IMG/VR virus record: IMGVR_UViG_3300042321_002860
Span: 1-20,284 of that record
Length of the DNA stretch: 20,284 nt
Source of the DNA: a virus
Reading direction: 5' to 3' (one strand)
Under the pieces are notes generated by a model. It worked only from the letters and a program-made list of their open reading frames with translations. It had not been told where the DNA came from and searched no databases. Below are positions 12,578 to 18,239 of this stretch, in pieces (position 1 is the stretch's first letter; the number at the start of each line of letters is the position of its first letter). The position numbers and the translations under genes are program-made.

Positions 12578-12946
12578 TTATTTTGTATATTTTCCAGTGG
12601 AAGTTTTATAGGCTCTAATTTGACTTGGTGTACCAAATCCTCTAGATAAAGCAGATGTTTGTTTTCCTACGGCTCCTCTTGAGATATCCTCAACACCCTG
12701 TAATGATGCTTCTACATCTCTGAATTGAGCAGACTTACTAGCTTGTTTAAATAATTTTCCACTAATTTTTCTTGCTTCTGTTGATTTCTTGACAGATGGA
12801 TCCTGTGAATATAATATTTTACTTTCATCAGGAGTAATTGTTGGTATTTCTGATCTGATACGTTCTAAACGAGAAAGTAGACGAGCCTCTTCTTGTTTTG
12901 GATCTTTTCGCATTTTTTCCGTAATAAAATCTTTAAAGTTCTTCAT
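12578..12946 (-). CDS. CTS-bearing protein, helical and basic
   Basis: A 122-residue protein with N-terminus MKNFKDFITE|KMRK, so a gp21-type site I-T-E is present at residues 8-10. The rest is charged and helical (EEARLLSRLERIRSEI, SVKKSTEARKISGKLFKQASKSAQF) and ends in a basic Gly/Ser-rich tail. That composition suits a DNA-associated internal head protein. No enzymatic motif is seen. It is read from a TATAAATA promoter whose predicted +1 is the start codon itself, hence late expression, in contrast to the early promoter of its downstream neighbour. Confidence 0.68.
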   Translation of the reverse strand: MKNFKDFITEKMRKDPKQEEARLLSRLERIRSEIPTITPDESKILYSQDPSVKKSTEARKISGKLFKQASKSAQFRDVEASLQGVEDISRGAVGKQTSALSRGFGTPSQIRAYKTSTGKYTK

Positions 12947-12951
12947 AAAAA

Positions 12952-12959
12952 TATTTATA
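12952..12959 (-). promoter_or_regulatory. Perfect late promoter octamer TATAAATA
   Basis: TATAAATATTTTTATG: the octamer is followed by five T and the ATG at 12946. The same 16-base string precedes the gene at 14514. Confidence 0.7.
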
Positions 12960-12967
12960 AAAAAAAA

Positions 12968-12984
12968 GAAGGCTCAGAGCCTTC
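12968..12984 (-). terminator. Terminator overlapping the end of the 54-aa gene
   Basis: GAAGGC-TCTGA-GCCTTC followed by a run of T on the minus strand. The loop contains the stop codon of the small gene. Confidence 0.85.
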
Positions 12985-13138
12985 CCAGTGCGATTTTAGG
13001 TAATCGACCTTCCTTATGTAATTTTTCCAATGTCTTTTTCTTAGCATTCTTAGCAATGTTTTCTTGATTCTGACGAGTAATACGGTTCTTCCTCTTTCGA
13101 TGCTTAATCTTAGCCTCACGATTTGTTGTATTTGGCAT
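12974..13138 (-). CDS. 54-residue very basic small protein
   Basis: The protein is MPNTTNREAKIKHRKRKNRI followed by QNQENIAKNAKKKTLEKLHKEGRLPKIALGRL. About a third of residues are K or R, and it is predicted as one long helix, suggesting nucleic-acid or ribosome binding. AAAGGAG lies 6 bases before the ATG, a strong SD. A TTGACA promoter is immediately upstream, and the stop codon sits in the terminator loop, so it forms a complete monocistronic early unit. No family was recognised. Confidence 0.8.
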   Translation of the reverse strand: MPNTTNREAKIKHRKRKNRITRQNQENIAKNAKKKTLEKLHKEGRLPKIALGRL

Positions 13139-13155
13139 AAAAGCTCCTTTGCTTT

Positions 13156-13183
13156 ATATTAGCATAAATATTCAAAATGTCAA
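13156..13183 (-). promoter_or_regulatory. Early sigma70-type promoter for the 54-aa gene
   Basis: TTGACA (13178-13183), 16-bp spacer, TAATAT (13156-13161; 4 of 6). It is back-to-back with the divergent late promoter at 13187-13194. Confidence 0.65.
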
Positions 13184-13186
13184 GTT

Positions 13187-13194
13187 TATAAATA
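13187..13194 (+). promoter_or_regulatory. Perfect late promoter TATAAATA for the 13.2-14.0 kb virion genes
   Basis: With T4 spacing the transcript starts near 13200, giving a 10-nt leader (GGAAAATAAT) before the ATG at 13210. Confidence 0.72.
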
Positions 13195-13209
13195 ATATAG
13201 GAAAATAAT

Positions 13210-13587
13210 ATGTCATTTAAACTCAATAATACAGACATTCGTAGCATTAAAGTATATGATCCAAAAGTAGTTCAAACTACAACTGGTCTGGTTGCCAACA
13301 CTGCAACTTCGTGGGTATATCTTCAAGGTGGTACATTTACAAAACCATCATCAACAGTATTATCAGAAGGCGTTCTTATAAGAAATGTTGGTTCTGTAAG
13401 CAATGCTGTTATTAGTATTGAAGGAAAAACTGCTGGTACTTATCCTGGTTCTGGTGCTACCGCTGATGGATTCCTATTAGCAACAAACTCAGAATTGTTC
13501 TTACCAGTGAATGATTTAAATGATGTTGTATTTAAAACATCTGGTTCTTCAGTAGTTGGTATAACATTAGGATTTATTGCATACTAA
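13210..13587 (+). CDS. Small beta-rich virion-type protein
   Basis: A 125-residue protein. Its ending, LLATNSELFLPVNDLNDVVFKTSGSSVVGITLGFIAY, follows the same order of strands as the C-terminal domain of the 425-residue virion protein at 5567-6844 (GESIFFEI..LNKVYA..SGQKINYIA). Upstream strands are TATSWVYLQGGTF and GVLIRNVGSVSNAVISIEGKT. This domain type is common in small phage surface or neck proteins. Expression from a perfect late promoter supports a virion role. The stop and the next start overlap (TAATG). Confidence 0.6.
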   Translation: MSFKLNNTDIRSIKVYDPKVVQTTTGLVANTATSWVYLQGGTFTKPSSTVLSEGVLIRNVGSVSNAVISIEGKTAGTYPGSGATADGFLLATNSELFLPVNDLNDVVFKTSGSSVVGITLGFIAY

Positions 13588-14030
13588 TGCGTAATTCAAG
13601 AAAATATGTAAATCCATCTATAAATGCAAGTAGAAATATTTTTACTTCTATAGACGCAACACCTGGTGCTATTACTTTCTCTCCAACAGCAATATCTGGT
13701 CTTATTTCTGGATCTGTATCAACAACAATAAGTGGAGTAAATTCTCCAGTAACATTAGCAGTTACAACATCAAACGGAACTTTTTCTGCAAATCATACAC
13801 TACAATTTTTTAAAAATAGTAGATTAATTGATACATTTACTGTTGCTTCAAGAATTGGTACAAATAGATTATTATCAGAACAATTTAATAATAATGATGT
13901 CTTAACAATAACAGCAACAGAACCTGGTAATGCTATATCTTATACATTAACATTAAAAGCTCTAAGATTAGAAATAACTAATCTATTAACTGACGCAGTG
14001 ACACAAACATTGTCAATAGGATTAAATTAA
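13587..14030 (+). CDS. Beta-sandwich virion-type protein
   Basis: A 147-residue protein, Ser/Thr/Asn-rich and almost entirely beta, with alternating strands (GAITFSPTAISGLI, TTISGVNSPVTLAVTTSNGTF, HTLQFFKNSRLIDTFTVASRIGT, DVLTITATEPGNAISYTLTL) that look like an Ig-like or jelly-roll domain. The family is not named. It is coupled to the preceding gene and expressed from the same late promoter. It ends exactly where the leftward gene at 14031 ends, without a visible terminator. Confidence 0.58.
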   Translation: MRNSRKYVNPSINASRNIFTSIDATPGAITFSPTAISGLISGSVSTTISGVNSPVTLAVTTSNGTFSANHTLQFFKNSRLIDTFTVASRIGTNRLLSEQFNNNDVLTITATEPGNAISYTLTLKALRLEITNLLTDAVTQTLSIGLN

Positions 14031-14321
14031 TTATTTCTTTTTGATTTCTTCTTCAGTATAGAAAGATTCAATATTATAAATGTAAAAGCTTTTCCATGAT
14101 TGTTCTTTTACGTCATAAAATGGTAAAAGATTTGGATCATCCTGGGCTTTGTGTATTTCCATAATTGTATTTTGATATCTGCCAGGTATCAATGTTGGTT
14201 TTAATGTACCAAAAATACTTCGAAATCTTCCATTGGTGGCTTTTCGAAATACTACCTTACATATACCTTTAGATAATTCTTCTATAAGAATCGTCCTACT
14301 TGCGTTTCTTTTTAACACCAT
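14031..14321 (-). CDS. WYL_2/DUF2693-like Sm-fold protein
   Basis: A 96-residue protein. CKVVFRKATNGRFRSIFGTL...LPFYDVKEQSWKSFYIYNIESFY follows the pattern of the phage family of small beta-barrel proteins known as DUF2693/WYL_2 (V-x-F-x-K-x-(N/D)-G-x-x-R...TL...(F/V)-D-V...W-(R/K)-S-F). The molecular role is unknown. The start lies 26 bp inside the upstream CTS-bearing gene, in another frame, with AAAGG 12 bases upstream. A start further inside the frame cannot be excluded. Confidence 0.6.
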   Translation of the reverse strand: MVLKRNASRTILIEELSKGICKVVFRKATNGRFRSIFGTLKPTLIPGRYQNTIMEIHKAQDDPNLLPFYDVKEQSWKSFYIYNIESFYTEEEIKKK

Positions 14322-14514
14322 GAACAGAATGACCTTTCTTAGAAAGTTTTCTTATTCTTTTTAAATTAAATGATGATATTCCTTTTCTACGTTTAGAAAG
14401 ACGAATACCACTTTTATGCAATGCATCAGCTGCTTTCTTTTCTCCAGGAGCATATTCAACTTCACGTCCACCCTTTTTAAATATTTCCTCGGTTAGTGCT
14501 TTAAATGTTTTCAT
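14296..14514 (-). CDS. CTS-bearing very basic protein
   Basis: A 72-residue protein from MKTFKALTEEIFKKGG. The start at 14514 is preferred over 14547 because it restores the capsid-targeting pattern (M-K-T-F-K-A-L-T-E, with L-T-E as a possible gp21 site) and sits exactly at predicted +1 of a TATAAATA promoter. The remainder is strongly basic (KSGIRLSKRRKGISSF, KRIRKLSKKGHSVHGVKKKRK), as expected of a DNA-bound internal head protein. Its 3' end overlaps the next gene. Confidence 0.65.
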   Translation of the reverse strand: MKTFKALTEEIFKKGGREVEYAPGEKKAADALHKSGIRLSKRRKGISSFNLKRIRKLSKKGHSVHGVKKKRK

Positions 14515-14519
14515 AAAAA

Positions 14520-14527
14520 TATTTATA
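14520..14527 (-). promoter_or_regulatory. Perfect late promoter octamer TATAAATA
   Basis: TATAAATATTTTTATG, identical in sequence and spacing to the element before 12946. Predicted +1 equals the A of the ATG at 14514. Confidence 0.7.
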
Positions 14528-14537
14528 TTTTTGCCAC

Positions 14538-14566
14538 TTGACAACATTATGAAAAATAATTATAAT
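14538..14566 (+). promoter_or_regulatory. Early sigma70 promoter for the HNH gene
   Basis: TTGACA (14538-14543), 17-bp spacer, TATAAT (14561-14566), both perfect. It is the only clear consensus early promoter seen on the plus strand. Confidence 0.88.
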
Positions 14567-14591
14567 AATTTTGTCTGGTATAAGGATAAAT

Positions 14592-15044
14592 ATGTCTATG
14601 AGTACTGTTGCGTTGTATAATATGTCTTATCAGAAGCTGATTGATATTGATTGGAAACATGCTGTCGTATTACTTATCAATGATAAAGTGGCTCCATGTA
14701 CTGAAGAAGAATATTTAGAAATCAAAACGGGAAGTGGGATATTTAAATTACCTCTTCACCTTGCTCTTAAAAAGTATGTGTATATTCCTTTTAGGGATTT
14801 AAGTCCTTCCAGAAAGAATATTTTTAAGAGAGATGATTATATCTGCCAATACTGTTCTTGTAAACTAGAATATACAAATGCCACAGTAGATCATGTCATT
14901 CCGAGATCAAAAGGTGGAAGACATGAATGGCAAAATGTTGTTACAAGTTGTTTGAAGTGTAATCGTAAAAAGGGTGATCGTACACCAAAAGAAGCAAATA
15001 TGCCTCTGAGTAAAAATCCAAAACCTTTACGGTTTGGGTCTTGA
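14592..15044 (+). CDS. HNH endonuclease (cyanobacterial McrA/HNH type)
   Basis: A 150-residue protein from the ATG at 14592, with AAGGAT just upstream; a longer TTG-initiated frame from 14571 is less likely. The N-terminal domain (VALYNMSYQKLIDIDWKHAVVLLINDKVAPC) is the typical lead of HNH proteins of the 'N-x-S-Y-x-P-L...W-x-x-A-V-x-L-L' type. The HNH core follows: C85-C88, VDHVIPRSKGG (D100, H101), N115 and C120-C123-N124 (SCLKCNRKKGDRTP). It differs from the two other HNH genes here and has its own early promoter against the local gene direction. It may act on host DNA or as a homing enzyme. Confidence 0.88.
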   Translation: MSMSTVALYNMSYQKLIDIDWKHAVVLLINDKVAPCTEEEYLEIKTGSGIFKLPLHLALKKYVYIPFRDLSPSRKNIFKRDDYICQYCSCKLEYTNATVDHVIPRSKGGRHEWQNVVTSCLKCNRKKGDRTPKEANMPLSKNPKPLRFGS

Positions 15045-15221
15045 TGGTTTTGTATAAGTTGGTCGAGGCTTTGGTGGAGGTGACTTTTCAAAAGTATCTC
15101 CGTCTGTTGTCACTGGCTTCACTGGTGGTATCTTCGGTTCTGCTTTTGCTTTTTGTGTAGATGGTGTAGATTGTCTTATTGGATTGATCATCTCACTCAT
15201 CAATTGTTTAAATGTTTTCAT
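15027..15221 (-). CDS. Proline-rich CTS-bearing peptide, last gene of the payload array
   Basis: A 64-residue protein: MKTFKQLMSE|MINPIRQSTP followed by a Pro/Lys/Thr-rich, presumably unfolded tail (KIPPVKPV, KSPPPKPRPTYTKPSRPKP). The potential cleavage site is M-S-E rather than L/I-x-E. Its ATG overlaps the stop of the preceding gene (ATGA). It converges with the HNH gene, and the two reading frames overlap by 18 bp. A flexible basic tail could bind packaged DNA. The function is unknown. Confidence 0.65.
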   Translation of the reverse strand: MKTFKQLMSEMINPIRQSTPSTQKAKAEPKIPPVKPVTTDGDTFEKSPPPKPRPTYTKPSRPKP

Positions 15222-16015
15222 TTTGGTAATATTCCTAAGAGAGTTTCATCTCTTGTTATCATTCCTTCAGTATCTACTCCATGTGGTAGATCAAATTTAT
15301 TTTTAATAACTTTTGATGTATTTCCAGATCGATCAGTTGAAACATCTCCAGTATAGGCATCCTGAAATGTTGACGGTGTTATCTTTCCAAGTGATTGTAA
15401 TTTAATAACTCTTGGTTGTCCAAATTTTCTAGGTCTAGATGGTTCTTCTGAAGTGTGTATAAATTTTCCTACATGATGATCATTTTCATGTCCGTGTTGT
15501 ACTGCTTTTCTCCACATATGAACTGAACCAGGACTCTGAATATCACCACTCATAATTCCATATCCTGTAGCATTGGCTATAGTATGTAAGAAATTATGTG
15601 GAAGTTCAAATACTCCACTCTTTACATCTCTTGTTTTTTTCTGTGGATTACCAGAAAACATTTTTATTTCTTTGCCATCTGGTGTTTTTACAACACTGTA
15701 GTTATCATGTGAAAGACGATATGTTGCTAAAGATGTGTTTTCATGACCAGGTGCATTTGAAAATACATTAACATTTAAATGATGCTTTGTATATCCACTC
15801 GAATCTGACTCAGAGAATTTTTTATAACGAATATGAAATTTATCATTCAAATCAACTCTTTGTGATTCTGGATCATGTGTATAATTATTACCCAACTTTT
15901 TGACTAATTCATCTAAAGATTTAATGTTTTTCTCTGGTGGTTTTTCATCATGTGTTACTTCTGGATCATATCCACCTAATATATCTTCAGAAATATATTG
16001 TTTAAAAGATTTCAT
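15218..16015 (-). CDS. CTS-bearing payload protein, 265 aa
   Basis: N-terminus MKSFKQYISE|DILGG, with a clear I-S-E site. The mature part is an alpha/beta protein of about 255 residues rich in His. One segment, TIANATGYGIMSGDIQSPGSVHMWRKAVQHG (near residue 150-180), follows a G-x-x-x-S-(G/D)...G...(I/M)-W-x-x pattern that resembles the motif of the GNAT-like neighbour at 16015-16617, so a distant acetyltransferase-like fold is possible. Many His residues elsewhere (HENDHHVGKFIH) could bind metal. No confident enzyme call can be made. TAATG overlap with the upstream gene indicates coupling. Confidence 0.65.
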   Translation of the reverse strand: MKSFKQYISEDILGGYDPEVTHDEKPPEKNIKSLDELVKKLGNNYTHDPESQRVDLNDKFHIRYKKFSESDSSGYTKHHLNVNVFSNAPGHENTSLATYRLSHDNYSVVKTPDGKEIKMFSGNPQKKTRDVKSGVFELPHNFLHTIANATGYGIMSGDIQSPGSVHMWRKAVQHGHENDHHVGKFIHTSEEPSRPRKFGQPRVIKLQSLGKITPSTFQDAYTGDVSTDRSGNTSKVIKNKFDLPHGVDTEGMITRDETLLGILPK

Positions 16016-16617
16016 TATTTACCTTTATACTTGAATAACCATCGTATTGGATTTGAAGTTCTTGTAGCTGTATAGAATTTAGTATAATGTTTTGGATTAT
16101 TAGAATCATACACTATAGGGCGACTACCTTCTCTGTTCGTGTCATGAGCCGTGACCGTACCTTTTTGAGACAACTCGGCCCATATATTCTTACCACCTCT
16201 AGTATGAACACGCCCAGAAATCAATGTATATTTGTTATGATCTGCCCATCTCTTATAGAGTTCAGACATCAATCCTTTACCAGTATGTTCTTTATTTAAT
16301 TTTGGAAAATTTGAATAATAAGTATTATGCTCAGAATCATGAGGATAGAAATCAGTATTACCAACAACCTTATGTGTTCCTTGAGAATCTTTCATCGTCA
16401 CATAGCCACTGTGTAATCGTTCTTGAGTAAAGGGTGAGTCTTTGTTTGAAGAATATCCATGAAAATGATATTCATTACCATCGATTACACTAGAACCCAA
16501 AGAATATAGATCTGAATGAGCCTTTGGTAATTCTGTTCGTATATTTGGTCTAACAAATTCATCCCTTGGTGGTTCTAATATAGGGTTTTCTATAAGATAT
16601 TCTTTAAAGGATTTCAT
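16015..16617 (-). CDS. CTS-bearing GNAT-like payload protein
   Basis: A 200-residue protein with N-terminus MKSFKEYLIE|NPILE. Residues about 65-160 look like a GNAT core: beta strands SGYVTMKDSQGTHKVVGNTDFYP, then NKEHTGKGLMSELYKRWADHN (the G-x-G acetyl-CoA-binding turn and helix), LISGRVHTRGGKNIWAELSQKGTV (a late strand and the 'G-G-x-x-I-W-x-x-L' segment common in phage GNAT-like proteins). If correct, it could acetylate a host protein or nucleotide-derived target after injection; the substrate is unknown. Coupled by overlapping stop/start codons on both sides. Confidence 0.62.
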   Translation of the reverse strand: MKSFKEYLIENPILEPPRDEFVRPNIRTELPKAHSDLYSLGSSVIDGNEYHFHGYSSNKDSPFTQERLHSGYVTMKDSQGTHKVVGNTDFYPHDSEHNTYYSNFPKLNKEHTGKGLMSELYKRWADHNKYTLISGRVHTRGGKNIWAELSQKGTVTAHDTNREGSRPIVYDSNNPKHYTKFYTATRTSNPIRWLFKYKGK

Positions 16618-16817
16618 TTCTTTGCGAGTTCCCTGGCTCTGGCTAATATGGCAGCAAATGTAGATGGTTGTTTTGGTTGTTGTTTAGGAGCTGGCTGTGC
16701 CTTTATTGGAATACCTTTTGGTTTTGGAACTGTTGGTGTTATAACACTAAAACCCCGAGGGAGTGGTTCTTCAATTCCAGTTGATGCTGGTTTGATATAT
16801 TGTTGAAATGATTTCAT
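16614..16817 (-). CDS. CTS-bearing Pro/Ala/Lys-rich peptide
   Basis: A 67-residue protein: MKSFQQYIKPASTGIEEPLPRG. The targeting block is present but the first potential site (I-E-E) comes later than in its neighbours, at residues 15-17. The body is a proline/lysine/glutamine-rich linker (KPKGIPIKAQPAPKQQPKQP) and it ends with a helix STFAAILARARELAKK that is amphipathic and basic. It may bind DNA or membranes. ATGA overlap with the upstream gene. Confidence 0.62.
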   Translation of the reverse strand: MKSFQQYIKPASTGIEEPLPRGFSVITPTVPKPKGIPIKAQPAPKQQPKQPSTFAAILARARELAKK

Positions 16818-17149
16818 TGTCTTATCCCCAGAGGAATATCTGTAATATGATTTGCTCGAATATTTACAAGTTTTGTAGAACCAGTTGCAAATTGTTTATA
16901 ATGACCAGTATTTGCTATATGTTGCATCATGTAAAAAGCATAATTTGGATCTAAACTATCTGTATTAATCACTCTGAAACCAAAATGCTGTGGATTGGGT
17001 TTTTTTGTTGGTTTACCGACTTCATGTTCAGCACCCCGACGAACAATATAAAAATGAGGATCTTTCACATTTGTGCCAACCTCGACAAAATCACCAAGAC
17101 GCATTTGCCTTTCTGATTCCTCTTGAAGATATATTTTAAAGGATTTCAT
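16814..17149 (-). CDS. CTS-bearing HsdS-like (type I specificity domain) protein
   Basis: A 111-residue protein with N-terminus MKSFKIYLQE|ESERQMRLGDFVEVGTN. The C-terminal half resembles the end of a target-recognition domain of type I restriction specificity subunits: FGFRVINTDSLDPNYAFYMMQHIANTGHYKQFATGSTKLVNIRANHITDIPLGI, with the usual 'yl...l......G-S-t...I....l..I-P-(I/L)' order. In known systems this fold binds DNA. In a protein packaged with phage DNA it suggests protection against restriction or subunit mimicry, by analogy with T4 IPI* acting on the GmrS/GmrD nuclease. The specific function is inference. Leaderless late promoter. Confidence 0.62.
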   Translation of the reverse strand: MKSFKIYLQEESERQMRLGDFVEVGTNVKDPHFYIVRRGAEHEVGKPTKKPNPQHFGFRVINTDSLDPNYAFYMMQHIANTGHYKQFATGSTKLVNIRANHITDIPLGIRQ

Positions 17150-17155
17150 ATAGTA

Positions 17156-17163
17156 TATTTAGA
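17156..17163 (-). promoter_or_regulatory. Late promoter octamer TCTAAATA for the 15.0-17.1 kb payload operon
   Basis: TACTAT separates it from the ATG at 17149; predicted +1 at 17150 is one base before the start codon. It follows directly on the terminator T-run. Confidence 0.6.
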
Positions 17164-17167
17164 AAAA

Positions 17168-17192
17168 AACAGTGTCTATGGAAGACACTGTT
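17168..17192 (-). terminator. Strong terminator splitting the payload array
   Basis: AACAGTGTC-TTCCATA-GACACTGTT followed by TTTTTTC on the minus strand. It ends the 17.2-19.7 kb transcript just before the late promoter of the next operon. Confidence 0.9.
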
Positions 17193-17214
17193 CTTTTTAT
17201 TTGTTTAAAAATAC

Positions 17215-17751
17215 TTATTTAAAGTATTTATTTCCCCTTGCGCGATTGAAATGTTGTATATCGTATGCTTGTTCAATTTCATGAAAAGGCGGCAAATTTT
17301 TAGGATCTATTGGTGGAACTTCAAAACCTCTACGCTCTAGTGCATCAGCAGCAAAATTAAGACCTGTTTCTGGATCATAATTCATTCTAGGTCTAAGAGT
17401 TGCAATTTTATATTTAAGTCTTTTATCTCTTCCCTTTTTATCTACTGATGGTTTAGTTCTAGGAGGTCTAGATCTTGCAGTATCTTTTGGATTTACGAAT
17501 CGTGGAGCTGGCTTACCTTGTACAAAACCTAAAATTCCTCTACTTTCTCCTGTTTTTTTAAATGGATAATCTATTGGATTTCTTTTATTACCATGAACAT
17601 CTCTTGGATTAAAATCAATCAAGTCGGTTCTTTGAGCTATTGCTCTTGTGGCTTCTGATAAAATATTTTTATAATAATCTTTTAAAGCCATAAACTCTTC
17701 ATTTTCTTTCATGTACTTCTTCTTTTTCATTTTTGATTTATTGCAATCCAT
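17215..17751 (-). CDS. CTS-bearing payload protein with alternative starts
   Basis: A 178-residue frame from 17751, where AAAGGA lies 8 bases upstream. Residues 21-34, MALKDYYKNILSE|A, match the variant targeting block MTLKEYYKNRLQE|A of the 19291-19656 gene, so a start at 17691 (158 aa) would place the block at the true N-terminus. The longer start would add a basic 20-residue leader in front of it. The mature part is Arg/Lys/Pro-rich (RPPRTKPSVDKKGRDKRLKYKI) with a C-terminal domain NYDPETGLNFAADALERRGFEVPP...EIEQAYDIQHFNRARGNKYF. No family was recognised. Confidence 0.62.
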   Translation of the reverse strand: MDCNKSKMKKKKYMKENEEFMALKDYYKNILSEATRAIAQRTDLIDFNPRDVHGNKRNPIDYPFKKTGESRGILGFVQGKPAPRFVNPKDTARSRPPRTKPSVDKKGRDKRLKYKIATLRPRMNYDPETGLNFAADALERRGFEVPPIDPKNLPPFHEIEQAYDIQHFNRARGNKYFK

Positions 17752-17771
17752 ATAATATCCTTTATTATTAT

Positions 17772-18239
17772 TTATTTCTTTTTAATTCTTGATTTCATAT
17801 TCTCATGAGCCATGAACATTCTATGAGCCTCTTGTCCAAGTTGCTCATCAGTAACATCTGCCTTCAGACCAGGATTGTATGTTAAGTCAGTTATTCCTGA
17901 ACGAATCTCTGCACCCACCATGCCATGTGTATAATTATGAGTATGAATTTTCTTGGCTTTTTCTCTCATTAATTCATCAAGAGACATGGCCATTGGATGT
18001 TCCTCGACTTCAAGGTGATATTCTGTAGATTTTAGTTTTGGAAGTCTTTGATCATCAATGTCAAATTCACCTTCATTCGTTTTCCTGGCAAGTCTCATCT
18101 CGGCCCTGTCTATTTTTTTCTGAGAACCACCAGCAGCATACATTTTATCAAGTCGAGTTTCTAATTTAGAAATGTCTCTTTGATATCTTTTTTGGCCTGT
18201 TGGTCTGGCTTCTGAGAGATATTGCTTAAAGGATTTCAA
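17772..18239 (-). CDS. CTS-bearing payload protein, helical N-domain, TTG start
   Basis: A 155-residue protein starting at TTG (18237-18239), which overlaps the preceding stop (TTGA). The start is fixed by the block MKSFKQYLSE|ARPTG. Residues about 18-60 are a charged helical region (YQRDISKLETRLDKMYAAGG, KIDRAEMRLARKT), and residues 70-150 a mixed domain with EYHLEVEEHPMAMSLDELM and QEAHRMFMAHENMKSRIKKK. The family is unknown. The first 31 bases of its coding region after the first T are identical to those of the neighbouring gene. Confidence 0.68.
   Translation of the reverse strand: MKSFKQYLSEARPTGQKRYQRDISKLETRLDKMYAAGGSQKKIDRAEMRLARKTNEGEFDIDDQRLPKLKSTEYHLEVEEHPMAMSLDELMREKAKKIHTHNYTHGMVGAEIRSGITDLTYNPGLKADVTDEQLGQEAHRMFMAHENMKSRIKKK
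18208..18238. repeat. 31-bp direct repeat, copy 1 (CTS-coding DNA)
   Basis: Identical, base for base, to 18759-18789. It encodes residues 1-11 of the targeting block (K-S-F-K-Q-Y-L-S-E-A) of two adjacent genes. Confidence 0.95.

Noticed and set aside
14571-14591. TTG start for the HNH gene at 14571
   Set aside because: The ATG at 14592 has AAGGAT just upstream and matches the usual N-terminus of the family better.
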